Shown: positions 11,951-22,520 of the stretch, piece after piece
How the letters are laid out: each line of letters opens with the position of its first letter
How positions within the stretch are numbered: position 1 is the stretch's first letter
From: Eulemur rufifrons
Lineage: Eukaryota > Chordata > Mammalia > Primates > Lemuridae
Length of the DNA: 64,000 bases
Direction: 5' to 3'
Assembly (NCBI RefSeq): GCF_041146395.1
Contig: NC_091010.1
Location: forward strand, 52,968,001 to 53,032,000
Notes under the pieces: generated by a model
What the model was told of the DNA's origin: nothing
The model's database searches: none
What the model saw: only the letters and a program-made list of their open reading frames with translations
Position numbers and translations under genes: made by a program

Positions 11951-12430
11951 AAGAAGACATCTGCACTCGAATGTTTATAGCAGCACAATTTACAATTGCT
12001 AAGATGTGGAAACAACCTAAGTGCCCATCAATACATAAGTGGATTAATAAAATGTGGTATATGTATACCATGGAGTTCTATTCAGCCACAAAAAGCAATG
12101 GTGATATAGCACCTCTTGTGTTATCCTGGATTGAGCTGGAACCCATTCTACTAAGTGAAGTGTCCCAAGAATGGAAAAACAAGCATCACATGTACTCACC
12201 ATCAAATTGTTATTAATTGATCAACATTTAAGTGCACATGTAGTAATAGCATTCATCGAGTGCCAGGCAGATGAGAGGAGGGAGAAGGGGATGGGTATAT
12301 ACACACATGAGTGTGGTACACACTCTCTGGGGGATGGACACACTTGAAGCTCTTACTCAGGTGGAACAAGGACAATATACATAACCTAAACATTTGTACC
12401 CCCATAATATGCTGAAATAAAAAAAAAAAC
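11951..12430 (+). mobile_element. Lemur-type L1 3' end, 5'-truncated, with poly(A)
   Basis: An open frame at 11971-12216 is the C-terminal end of L1 ORF2. It opens with [13 protein letters not shown], includes [15 protein letters not shown] and [11 protein letters not shown], and stops where ORF2 normally stops. The 3' UTR follows (GTGCACATGTAGTAATAG, GATGAGAGGAGGGAGAAGG, GTACCCCCATAATATGCTG) and a tail A11 at 12419-12429. The insertion is truncated to about 480 bp. A possible degraded duplication (AAAGAACAAAAGACAT before it, AAAAAACAAAAACATA after the tail) is only suggestive. This subfamily form is one I associate with strepsirrhine primates. Confidence 0.85.
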
Positions 12431-12431
12431 C

Positions 12432-12888
12432 CAAAAAACAAAAACATAGTGAAACAGGATCCTTGAGGAAGTGGCCCAAGAACATGCACTATAACCAGTT
12501 CCCCCAGGAGATTCTTACAACTACCTGTGTGTGAGAATCACCATCCTAACCTATTTCTCTCAAGCATTTTCCATACTTGTTAATTTTATAGAAGATCATC
12601 AATGCCCAATTCTCTCATCTCAGAGTGAGAGACTGGGATTCGGAGAGACAAATGCCTGGTCTGCTGAATGTATCTGGCCAGTTTTACCCCCCTCCCATCC
12701 CTCTGCCAAATGGGCAGCTCTGTTCACATGCAGGGCGCAGAGGCTGCTTCGTCTTCTTTTCTATCCTGATGAGATCCTGAAACCTGAATATGAAAGTTTC
12801 CCATTGCCTTCTCTCCCTGGGAGAGATTATAAAGCTGTTCCTGCCAAGAATCAGGAAGCTCAGCAGGACTCGTATTTGTTAGGGCAGG
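12432..12888. other. Unassigned, moderately GC-rich sequence with a 152-codon frame
   Basis: Plus-strand frame 12531-12989 is among the longest outside L1, but its last ~35 codons lie in a MER5-like transposon. It has no family resemblance and no clear splice or promoter context. It is more likely chance than a gene; conservation across species would decide. Confidence 0.4.
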
Positions 12889-12995
12889 GGGTCTCAATCT
12901 CGGCTGCACACAGATACCAGCAGAACTTCAAAAACCAACCTAAGCTGGGTCCTACAGCAAGACAGGTAAATCAAAATCTCTGGGACTGAGGTCAC
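12889..12995 (+). mobile_element. MER5-like hAT-Charlie nonautonomous DNA transposon fragment
   Basis: GGGTCTCAATCTCGGCTGCACACAGATACCAGC, CCTAAGCTGGGTCCTAC and GGTAAATCAAAATCTCTGGGACTGAGG match the MER5 arrangement of TTCTCAA-CTGGCTGCACA, then GGGTCCTAC, then AATCTCTGGG. Internal parts are deleted. Orientation is uncertain because the family is partly palindromic. Confidence 0.6.
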
Positions 12996-13989
12996 AGTTT
13001 CCTTTCTAAAAACATACAATTGAAGCATCACAGCTTTTGTGCTCCTACATCATTTAGTATAGAATGTTATTTTTATACTGATCACATTTTTAAAAAAATC
13101 ATATATGTATTTGTATCTTCACCCAACTTTCCTGTGAGTAGAGACTGTGTCAGTCAGCCAGGACATATGAATATTTAAAAATAAATGCAATAGTACAGAA
13201 AATCCTTGCAATTGCAAAGGCTCTGGAGTAATCTGTGGTTTGGCTGCTTCTTGTGCCTCATGGGAGGAAGTTTCTGAATATATTTTGCAAACCTCCTTCT
13301 CCATTTGTGAAGCTAAAGAATTGCTCTGGCATATTGTAGTTACAACTCAGAAGCATTCTTTTGATCAAACATTAATAAAACTTGTAAGTCATAAACAAAC
13401 TAAGATTTATCACTTGTCCTAAGGTTGACACTGCAATTATTCTCAATTACTCCTGAACTCTCACACATTATTCACTACGTGTCCCCAGAGAAGGGAAATG
13501 AGGAGAGAGTTCTGCTTTAAAAAGAAACGCAATTTTTTCTGGTGGTTACATTTTGTATACTCAAAGTATCTCCTCTGGAAGGTTATTTATATCTATGGCA
13601 TTCCCTGGAAAAGGTGATGGCATGTTCTGGTAGGCAGTGCCTTCAAAAGGAGATTGTGTTGGTAAGTCAGCACACACTTACAATTGCAAAATAAAAGAGA
13701 ATTGCTCCAAATTGAGGCACTGGTCCTTAGAGAGAAGTGAGGAATGGGGAATGAGAAGCGGGATCTTTGTTTACCAGGATGTCAGCTGGTCTGTCTGGTA
13801 GACTGGAAGGACTGTTTTGGCTCAGAACAAGAGTCAGTCATTCTGGAAATGCCATCTTAGTAACAGAGGGAGTGATTGTGCCCTGTCCCATAGTTGTAGA
13901 GCACCTTTCTAATAGCATCATTCTTCTAAAAAGCCATAATGCGGATGCCTGTTTTGAAGGATTGCAATATCATTATCTTCTATTAATTA
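12996..13989. other. Unassigned intergenic sequence
   Basis: No repeat or gene recognised. Frames of 60-75 codons on both strands are not supported. Confidence 0.5.
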
Positions 13990-14122
13990 AATAACTTGCA
14001 TATACTAGGTCCTGTTCTAGGTACTTTAGCACATTGACTCACATAATCCTCACAACAATTCTGAGGGGAGCTCTTAGTATCCCAGTTTGGCAGGTGAAGA
14101 AACTGAGACAAAGGGAGATGAA
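13990..14122 (-). repeat. MIR SINE, antisense
   Basis: ATACTAGGTCCTGTTCTAGGTACTTTAGC, CACATAATCCTCACAACAATTCTGAGG and GGTGAAGAAACTGAGACAAAGGGAG follow the antisense MIR order closely. Confidence 0.9.
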
Positions 14123-14826
14123 GCCTGTGAGCTCCCTATAGATTTTACCACCAGTGTTTATCACACACAACTTTGTGTGTAAAGTAAGGTGATATAATTA
14201 ATTTCCTGGGGCATATGGTAGAAGGTACAAGAAATACTTTAATAGGGACATTTTCAGTGGATAAAACAGAGTTTATAATGAGTAAGAGATGAAGACTGGC
14301 CTATGAGGCAGGCCACAGATACAAAACGGATTTCTGGTGAGCCAGGAGATACCAGACCTCCCCATCACCCAGCCCACTGGAGAAGCATTTTGACATTCAA
14401 CCATTGACTCCATGGTGTCTAGGGGAGATTGGACCAAGCACAGAAGCATCCCCGGGACTCACAAAGATTGGCACAAAACCCTGCTGATGACTGTCCAAGT
14501 GAAAGGGAAATATCTCTTCTGTGTGACAGAGTGTCTATCAGAGAACCAGATCCCTTTACTCAACACGGAGGAGGAGGTGTATCTATCATTTCCATTTCTG
14601 AGAGCCAGGTAAGGGTTCATGTGCATGGTCACGGGAGGGAGTACAAGTTAACTATCTAGCATATGATGGTCTTGGCAGGTGCATTGGGAGGGGGAAGGGT
14701 GGTTCTGAACTGCAGGTAGAGAGCTTGATCTGAGGGAAGAAACTTGATTCTCCGAACAACCCACAGAATGAGACATTAGTTAATGTGAGTCAGGGAGTTT
14801 TATTACCACTGGTGACTGTGAAGCTA
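14123..14826. other. Unassigned sequence with a splice-donor-like site
   Basis: No repeat recognised. A 66-codon frame at 14412-14612 ends at a good donor match (GCCAG|GTAAGG at about 14605-14614), and a second frame (14429-14659) overlaps it. No acceptor or family match was seen, so this is not called a gene. Confidence 0.35.
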
Positions 14827-14840
14827 CTGGGCTGCCTTTC

Positions 14841-15173
14841 TTTTTTTTTTTTTGAGACAGAGTCTCACTCTGTTGCCCGGGCTAGAGTGAGTGCCGTGCC
14901 GTCAGCCTAGCTCACAGCAACCTCAAACTCCTGAGCTCAAGGGATCCTCCTGTCTCAGCCTCCCAAGTAGCTGGGACTACAGGCATGCACCACCATGCCT
15001 GGCTAATGTTTTCTATATATATTTTTAGCTGTCCATATAATTTCTTTCTATTTTTAGTAGAGATGGGGTCTCGCTCTTGCTCAGGCTGGTCTCGAACTCC
15101 TGAGCTCAAACGATCCGCCCACCTCCGCCTCCCAGAGTGCTAGGATTACAGGCGTGAGCCACTGCGCCCGGCC
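14841..15173 (-). mobile_element. Alu SINE, strepsirrhine type, full length, with perfect target-site duplication
   Basis: Antisense dimeric Alu with T-tract, right arm, spacer containing the reverse of TATATGGACAGCTAAAAATA, left arm and terminal GCGCCCGGCC. Identical 14-bp duplications CTGGGCTGCCTTTC lie at 14827-14840 and 15174-15187, giving exact boundaries. Good preservation suggests a relatively young insertion. Confidence 0.97.
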
Positions 15174-15284
15174 CTGGGCTGCCTTTCAAGACATTCTATC
15201 TTCCTTATTTTGCCCATTTATTTCCTCTCTTTTGTACTTAAAATTTTTTTCTTTCTTTTCTCCAACATCTATCACATTGACTTA

Positions 15285-15434
15285 CCTTCCTTCCTTTCTT
15301 TCTCCTTCCTCCCTCTCTCCCTTTCTTTTTCTTTCTTTATTCCTTCCTCCCTCTTTCTCCTTTCTTTCTATATTTCTTTCTATATACTCTGCTTTCTCCT
15401 ATTTTCCCCCCTCATTCTTCTTTTTCTTCTTTTA
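15285..15434. repeat. Polypyrimidine low-complexity tract (TTCC/TTTC/CCTC)
   Basis: About 150 bp almost purely C and T on the plus strand. It creates long Ser/Phe/Leu-rich frames (15154-15474 and 15210-15488) that are artefacts. Tracts of this kind can form triplex DNA and often vary in length. Confidence 0.9.
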
Positions 15435-15444
15435 CCATGTGATT

Positions 15445-15815
15445 TGTTCAGACAGGGCTGCCATTACAAAATAGCAAAGACTGGGTAGTTTACAAAACAG
15501 AAATTTATTTTCCCACAGTTCTGAGGGCTAGAAGTCCCAGACCAAAGGCATATGTAAGTCTATTCTCTCCGGAGGTCTCTCTCCTTCTCCTGCGAATATT
15601 CATCTCTTCACTGTGTTTTCATATGGCCCTTTCTGTGTGTGCACTTCCCTGGTGTCTCCTCCTCTTCTTATAGGGACACTAGTTCGATTGGATTAAGGCC
15701 CATTCTTATGACCTCATCAGAAAGGACCTTAAAGCTTCTATTTTTAAAAACAGTCAAATTAGGAGTTAGGGTTTTGGCATATGAATTTTGACGGCACACA
15801 ATTCAGTCCACAACA
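15445..15815 (-). mobile_element. ERVL-MaLR LTR (MLT1/MST type), antisense
   Basis: The antisense order is clear: CAGGGCTGCCATTACAAAATAG, GACTGGGTAGTTTAC, ACAGAAATTTATTTTCCCACAG (contains the reversed polyadenylation signal), TCTCCTCCTCTTCTTATAGGGACACTAG, ATTGGATTAAGGCCCATTC, and TTTGACGGCACACAATTCAGTCCACAACA at the 5' end. Near full length (371 bp). No internal MaLR sequence adjoins it, so it is a solo LTR. Confidence 0.9.
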
Positions 15816-16170
15816 CAATGTTTGGATTTTCAATTTGGGGGCTTGTAGATGTTAATCCTGTAGTTTGAAACATTACCTACAGACAAGTACCCATATATGT
15901 ATTCTAAGGTGAGGAGTCTCTGGCCTTAACATAATTTCCCATTAGTTCTGGTTTGTTTGTTTCTTTCTTTCCTTCTAGAAACAGACACAACCAGAGAGTA
16001 CACTGAGACACCAACAATTTGAGGCACCAATAAATTTTTGGTGTGAAGATGAGAAACTAGTTAAGATCCCCCCATTCTACAAGGATTAGTGGAAAGGGGC
16101 TGAAAGAGGTGGAAGCCACAAAGGTGGGGAGGTGGTGGAGTGGCGTGGGAGAGGCGGGGGTGCAGGTGGT
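15816..16170. other. Unassigned sequence
   Basis: No repeat identified. It includes a short pyrimidine run at 15958-15978 and a G-rich stretch at 16095-16165 that gives a proline-rich minus-strand frame (16086-16346) of no significance. Confidence 0.45.
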
Positions 16171-16300
16171 TGAAGAAGCCAGTTCTGAGCCTGACTCCTA
16201 GGTCTACCACTTGCCAGTTGTTTGGCCGAGGGCAAGTTATTTTTTAGTCTTAGTTCCCTCATTTGCAAATTGGTCATACTAAGCTGCTTTGAGGAGACAC
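16171..16300 (+). repeat. MIR SINE, sense
   Basis: AGTTCTGAGCCTGACTCCTAGG, CTACCACTTGCCAGTTG, GAGGGCAAGTTA and TAGTTCCCTCATTTGC occur in MIR order. Confidence 0.8.
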
Positions 16301-16635
16301 TGCAAAGACAAGAACACAGCCAACATACATGTGTGTACACACACACATACTAAAATGTCTGATACTGAGAAAGTACTCAAATTCAAAGCCCATGGGCCAC
16401 ATTCTTAGAAAACATTAAAGACCATTTAGATCCCAAAGTCTCACAGACACAATTTTGACACCAGACCCACAGGCAATACGTATGCAAATCTAAAGCCACA
16501 GAAAAATTATCAGACCTTCACCTCCAAAATGAAATACAGATTGTGAAACACAGAGCCTGGCATCTCCTCTATGTCTTATCAGGAGCTCAGCAGAGTGAAG
16601 GAGCTCAGATGAAGGGCCCCTTGCTCACACTAGGC

Positions 16636-16746
16636 TGAATGAAGGCTCCTTGTGAGCAAGAATTCTGTACATTTTGCAGGCTATTATATACCTAGAACCT
16701 CACACAGTGCCTGACACACAGATGCTGGGAAGTATTTATTAATAAC
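16636..16746 (+). repeat. L2 LINE 3' end, sense
   Basis: GCTCCTTGTGAGCAAGAATTCTG, ACCTAGAACCTCACACAGTGCCTGACACACAG and GGGAAGTATTTATTAATAAC match the L2 3' end (CAGTGCCTGGCACATAG then TATTTGTTGAAT). Confidence 0.75.
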
Positions 16747-17744
16747 TGGGTAAAGGCGTACTCACAAATTACTGAGCCTTAGTAATGGGAAAGCTTTGAA
16801 ATAAGACTACGGCAAAAGCCTTTCTCCAAGCTAAAACTGAGTGGCTCTTAGAAGTTGTTCAAATTTGCTTTAGAGTTTACTTCATTAATAAAATAGAACC
16901 CAAAGGCTTACAATAAAGAATGACCAAGAACTCCAGACAAAAAAAGTGTTAAAACTTTGTCCTTTCACATCCCATGATGAATGTAGCAGCAAAGATGCTT
17001 CTTAAAATAATCTTAAAAGCCCTACAGCAGGGTTGGGAAAAGATTATGTTAGAAAATAATTTGTGATGGATGAGAGTTGCCAATTTTCTAGTGATCAGAA
17101 AGGAGGTGCAGAATTAGTTCCATAATATCTGCTATTAAAGTATTTCAGCCTAATATTCTTAACAGAAGACACAGATCAGGCACAGGAGACAATTTATATC
17201 AGTAAGACGTTGACCTCGGCGACGATTTTTACATGTAATATAGGAGAACAGATTACAGTTTGGAGGGATGGTTGCCTAGAGCTCAAGGGAAAGCACATTT
17301 CTGCAGCTGAAAATTGCATGTAGCTTTCCCAGGGGGGAAAATCCATTTCTAATTGCAACTTTTAACATGATTTACATGACCTAAAACACACTTACAAGAG
17401 CCAGCCAGCATTTTCATACCTTTGATTTTAGGTAATTATTTTTATAGATGAAAGTTTTTTCACTGTCTTTCACATTACTTTTAGCTATAAACACAAGAAT
17501 GTTTGATTTTCAGCTTCCTTTCCGCTTAAGAAAAAAGAAAAGAAGTGTTCTGCACAAAATTATTTTCACAGGGAAAATGATTATCCAAGTTAATTAGGTG
17601 AGGGGATGGTTAATAAATGCTGCGTGGGCTTCGGTGTGTGCAGGGGTCAGGGAGCGGAGACTCCAAGTCTGATGTAGCTGTGGAGTCAGAGTCACTCAGA
17701 CCCACCAGTTCTCTCCAAAATTATCCCCCAGAGCTGTCCACGTG
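16747..17744. other. Unassigned intergenic sequence
   Basis: No gene or known repeat recognised. Base composition is ordinary for the window. Confidence 0.5.
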
Positions 17745-17774
17745 CTCTCACTGAGCCCACTGCTATAGCCACCT

Positions 17775-17875
17775 GCTAGATCTCCCTGCTTCCACTCACA
17801 GTCACCAAATCCACCCTCCACACAATAGCCGGAGTAACTTTTTAATGAAATCCCATCCAAGGATTTTCCCCAGAC
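17775..17875 (+). repeat. L2 LINE internal fragment, sense
   Basis: CCACCCTCCACACAATAGCCGGAGTAACTTTTTAATGAAATCCCATCC matches the L2 stretch normally reading CACACAGCAGCCAGAGTGATCTTTT. Short and diverged. Confidence 0.7.
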
Positions 17876-18774
17876 ATTTAAAACCAAACCAAAATTTCAT
17901 CCCATGTGCTCCATGGTCCCATGATATGGCCAGGATTTCTTTGGCCAGGAAAATTTATGAAAATGCCTTTTGGGAAGAGAAAGAGTATGAGGTTTGAGTC
18001 TGTGCCTATGACCATAGTTTAATAGGTTTGACCTAGAAATGTGACCAGCAGGGTTCCCAGTAGCAACTTTCCCAAGAATTCTGCCCATTTTTCACTCTGC
18101 CCCTATATCCAGAATATCTAGTGTTATAAATCTCTGATAAACCCTATTTGCTTTTTCTTTCCAGCTAGAATTGCCCATGTTATACTGCACCAGGAGCAAA
18201 GGCTTTGTTCCCAAATAAAACAATCAGATCTGGGGAATCTGAAAGAAATATAATTTTCACTCCGATTATCTTTGCATTGTAATCTATTGCAATTTTATCT
18301 AAGCATTACAAATTGACAGTGTAGGTCAACGTTCTTAAATCAGTCTGACCCTTAGAGGCATATCAACAACAAGCAACAGACAGCTATTTATGGATGCAAA
18401 CTATCAACTTAGCGTGGAAGGGAAACTCCAGAAACAAGCCCCAGGGAGCAATCCCAACCCGGACGGATGCCCACCACCTGGCTCTCCAGGGGTCCCTCCT
18501 ATAGGCTCTCCCTCTGTCTGCCTCTTGGTCTTGCAATTAATCTATATTATTAATCTTCTTAGGAAACTGTCATTAAGATGTTTTGATTCTCTCCATTATA
18601 TTTGATTTATTTTATTTGCCAAATGCTACTTTACCACTATTGTTTTCTTCCTTCTACTCTTTTGGAAGAGTTTGATATCACTTTCTAAAATTCTTTGGAT
18701 GGATTATTATTTTTTTTTAACTTGAGATACATGCTATTTTTAAATGTTTTTCTTCTTTTAAGTTTATTCCCTTT
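17876..18774. other. Unassigned intergenic sequence
   Basis: Nothing assigned with confidence. The part at 18330-18530 is somewhat GC-richer (CTCTCCAGGGGTCCCTCC) and could be LTR-derived, but no polyadenylation signal or terminal motif confirms this. Confidence 0.4.
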
Positions 18775-18800
18775 TTTAACTGATGAATAAAAATTGTATA

Positions 18801-19136
18801 TGCACTCATCCCTTAGTATCCTCAGGGGATTGGGACCAGGACACCCTCACAGATATCAAAATCTGCAGATTTTGTATACAAAGTCGTGTATACAAAATGG
18901 AGCAGTATGTGCATATAACCTCTGCACATCCTCTTGTATACTTTAAATCATCTCTAGATTATTTGTAATACCTAATATTATGTAAATATTATATAAATGG
19001 TTGTAACACTATATTTTTATTGGTATTAGTTTTTATTGGAGTATTATCTATTATAATTTTTTCCAAATATATCAGTATTTAATCTTTGGTTGGTTGAATT
19101 GTGGTTGCAGTATCTATGGATGCAGAGAGTCAACTA
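18801..19136. mobile_element. MER2-like nonautonomous Tigger/pogo DNA transposon, nested in L1
   Basis: CATCCCTTAGTATCCTCAGGGGATTGGGACCAGG at one end, TGCATATAACCTCTGCACATCC and TACTTTAAATCATCTCTAGATTA in the middle, and GGTTGGTTGAATTGTGG then AGAGAGTCAACTA at the other end match MER2. At about 336 bp it is essentially full length. It is flanked by TA at 18799-18800 and 19137-19138, the expected Tigger duplication, and splits the L1 3' UTR. Confidence 0.85.
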
Positions 19137-20799
19137 TATTTATGGTGTACAACATGATGTTTTCATATATGTATATGTTGTGGCATAGCTAAGTCAAGCT
19201 AATTAGCATATATATTACTGCACAAACATCTTTTTGTGTGTGGTGAGAACACTTAAAATCTTAGCAATTTTCTCTTAGCAACAACATACTTATATTTGAA
19301 AATTGCTAACTGTAGTCACCATGATGTATAACAGATGTCTTGAACTTGTTTCTTCTATCTCACAAAAATTTTGTATCCTTTGATCAACCTCCCCAATTCC
19401 CCCACCCCCACCTCTGCTAACCATCATTCTACTCTCTGCTTCTATGAATTTCACTTTTTTAGATTCTATATATAAGTGATATAATGTGGCATTTGTCTTT
19501 CTGTGCTTGGCTTATTTCACATAATATAATTCTTAAATGATTATCTTCTCAGGCTTCCTAATATATGTGTTTAAGAATATAAATGTCCTCTGTTCACAGC
19601 TTTAACTGCATTCCTTAATTATCAAATGTTGTATTTTTGGTTACAATGGTCATTAAATATGAAGTATGACTGTTGGTTTTATCATGTCCTAAGTAAAATT
19701 TTGTATCAGAATAATGACCTATTTTCCTATTTCTGTATAGTTTTGTTTTACATATTTTGAGGCTATATTATTAGGTGCATATGCATTTAGAATTACTATA
19801 TTTATTGGTGAATTAACTCTTTGATCATTATAAAAGTATCACTCTATCTTTAATAATGATTCTTGTCTTAAAATCTACATTCTGTATGTATAATAAATTT
19901 GCTACAACAGCTTTCTTTTGGTTAATGTTTATATGGTATATCTTTTCAAATTCTGTTTCTTTCAACTTTATATATAAGAGTCCAGTTACGAAGCAGTAAA
20001 TAGGCGAGTCTTCCCCCTCCATTCCAGTTTGATTGGCAATTTTGAGTTACATATTGGTGTCTGAAAAGATATGTCCTATTCTAATCTTCAATACCTATGC
20101 ATGTGACCTTATTTAGAAAAGGGTCTTTGCAGTTGTATTATAAATAAGGCATTTTATTCTTTTTCCTTTATATAGGAATATGTAGACTACTTTATTAATA
20201 TTATTATCCATATATTTATATTAAAAGGTCCCATCTTTTATTATCTGTTTGACTTGCCTATGTTCCATTTTCTCTGCTTCCTTGAATTCATGTAGGTTGA
20301 ATTTATGTATTTTCATTATTAATTTTGCTCTATATTAGCTTATTTTACATTATTTTATAGTTTAGTGTCATACCAGATATTATATAATGCATCTAATGAA
20401 TATAAATCACTACTGCTTTCTGGATAATTCAAACTCTTTAGAACACTTTAAAACTCTTCCTCTTCTGACTTTAGTACTACTGTTGTTATATAGTTTAATT
20501 GTTATATATTTAAAATATCACAGTACATTTTTCTTTTTGTGGTTATTGTGAATATTTATTTAGTTATTCACATAACTTTCATTTCATTGTCCTTCTTTCC
20601 TTCATTCATATTCCACCTTTGTCCTAAGTTCTTTTACATATTACTGGAAGAATACTTATCTGGTAATTTTTTGATGCTGTCATCATTGTTTTTGTTGTTT
20701 TGTTTTAGTGCAAATGTGTTGCTAATGAAATTTATCTGAGTTTGTCTAAAAATATTTTGGCTTTTTTAAAGAATATATATTTTTCCTTTTAAATTTTTT

Positions 20800-20822
20800 C
20801 TGGACAATTTAAGATTGTCCAG
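20800..20822. other. Perfect 9-bp inverted repeat
   Basis: CTGGACAAT and ATTGTCCAG are separated by five bases, within the antisense L1. This is likely fortuitous; no following U-run supports a terminator, and none is expected here. Confidence 0.6.
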
Positions 20823-22179
20823 AACTTATTAAAAACATCATTTATCTGTGTCCTCTCTTCTAGTGTTTCTGTTGAGATATATTAATAGCTCTCACTGAAG
20901 AGAGCTTCTTTGAAGATAACATGAATCTTTATGCACCTGTTTATATGATTTTCTTTTTATTTTTGGCTTTAATCATGATGTTCTTATGTGCAGGGTTTTT
21001 TTGTTTTTGTTGTTGTTGTTTTTCCTACTTCAGTATATTGTTATTGAATATGAGCCTTGATGACTTCTGCCAGTTTTGGGAAAATTCACTGCCACTATCT
21101 CTGCCCCATTCCCTCTCCCCTTACCTTTCTGGATTTCAATTCCATGCAATGTATCTCATATATGCTATATATTCCTTATATTTTACAATTTTTAATATTT
21201 TCTCTTTATGTGCATTGATCTGTGTGTTTTCTGTTTTTCCATCTTCCATCACTAGTTCTCTCTTGGTCTGTGTCTAACATGTTGGTCAATCTATCTACTG
21301 ATTCTGATTTTGATAAATTTGTTTTGGTTCATATTAATTCCATTTGTTTTTACTTGTAGTTTTTAGTTATTAGCTGAAATTTCCAATGTTTGTTTAATTC
21401 CATACATACAGGAAGGTTGGGTTTCTTTTTTAAAAATTTTAAGTCTCATAACTCTATTATTTGGAGTCTCTGTGGATTTGGCTATCTGTTATTTCTTTTC
21501 CTTCTACTCTCCTTCATGCTTTGTCTTCACATATGCTCATATGCCTAGTTATTTAATTTATTGATCTCCATACATTAAGCATGAACACTTACAGAGATCA
21601 TATAAGGCACTTTATGAAACTATCTCCCTCCAGACAGAATTTACTTGTGCTTCTGACAGGCTAGCAGCCCTAGCAATTCCAGATCATCTATCAGGGATTG
21701 AGATGATTTAAACCTGGGCTTTATTTAATGTAAGCATTTGTCTGTCTATTTCCTCTGCACCATTTTCCTTTGGTGTATCTTTATTGTGGTCATAACCCAA
21801 AACCTGAGCTTATCAGGGCTTTTCCTTTTGTTACCCCACTCTCTCCACAAAAGTTTTGTTCAGCTTCTCAAATAATGATTTTTAGGAACTGGAATTTAAC
21901 AGTTTTGAGTGCCTAACATTTGAATTTGGATTTTCTTCTCTTACAGCTCTTAGCCAGATCTCCAAAAACATTCAAATATTCTCTCTCTCTCCCCCCTGCC
22001 CCCCCATCTATTTATAATTTCCTCAAAATTATTTACTTGTTATGAGAGGGTACATTAGTCACGAACAATGAATTAAACCATTGCTAGTAAAGAAGACCTT
22101 AATACTAATCTTATTAAATTTAAGGAGATCTTAATATCAATCCTTTTAAATATGATAATGTGCCTATTTAACTACTGTA

Positions 22180-22520
22180 TTTCCCAGCTTTCTTTAAGCT
22201 AGTGTTTTGACCTATGAAATGTAAATAGAAGTTTTTTTCACAACTTCCAGAAAAGCCTCTTAAAAGAGTTGAATTGGCACCTATTCTCCTGTTCTTTTAC
22301 GCTGTCTAGAACATTGCCATTCCATCATTTCAAAACCATCTTGAATCATGAGTCACATTTGAAATGCAAGATATGTGATATGAATGGCAGACAAGAAAAA
22401 CGCAAGAAGACCGAATTTCCAATAAATATGAGTCTGTGCCTCTGGCTCTTCACTTCCATCTTGTTAAAGCTACCAATATTTCCATACTGTGTTATGAAGA
22501 GCTGAATAAAACTTATACAT
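22180..22520 (+). repeat. Ancient LTR-like repeat, family not named (copy 1 of 3)
   Basis: TTTGACCTATGAAATGTAAATAGAAG followed by ACTTCCAGAAAAGCCTCTTAAAAG, and a later GCTGAATAAAAC, resembles an LTR-like mammalian repeat built on GGCCAATGRRATGTGAGCAGAAG then CTTCCAGGCCTGGCTCTTAAAA. Similar starts occur near 26240 and 27640. Assignment is tentative. Confidence 0.35.

Larger units (their letters stand above)
18775..22065 (-). mobile_element. Old L1 (L1M class), antisense, RT region missing, with nested DNA transposon
   Basis: Left to right on the plus strand this reads L1 backwards. First comes the 3' end (ACTGATGAATAAAAATTGTA), interrupted by a MER2-like element. The 3' UTR follows (GGTGTACAACATGATGTTTTC, GGTGAGAACACTTAAAATCTTAGC, CACCATGATGTATAACAG, TACTCTCTGCTTCTATG) to about 19540. 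Then comes ORF2 endonuclease-region sequence (TTAGGTGCATATGCATTTAG, CAGCTTTCTTTTGGTTAATG). The ORF1/linker region and a 5' UTR-like part (CTCCCTCCAGACAGAATTTAC near 21629) end near 22065. The whole reverse-transcriptase part of ORF2 is absent, so the copy is internally deleted, or two insertions lie side by side. Confidence 0.8.

Noticed and set aside
12531..12989. 152-codon plus-strand reading frame
   Set aside because: Its end lies within a MER5-like transposon, it has no family resemblance and no visible splice or promoter context; more likely chance.
15154..15488. Two Ser/Phe/Leu-rich frames of 106 and 92 codons
   Set aside because: They are translations of a polypyrimidine tract and the edge of an Alu.
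20800..20822. Perfect hairpin considered as a terminator or RNA element
   Set aside because: It lies inside an old L1, and bacterial-type terminators do not apply in this genome.
21982..22010. CT/C-rich run considered as regulatory tract
   Set aside because: Short simple sequence within the antisense L1 5' region; nothing else supports a regulatory role.
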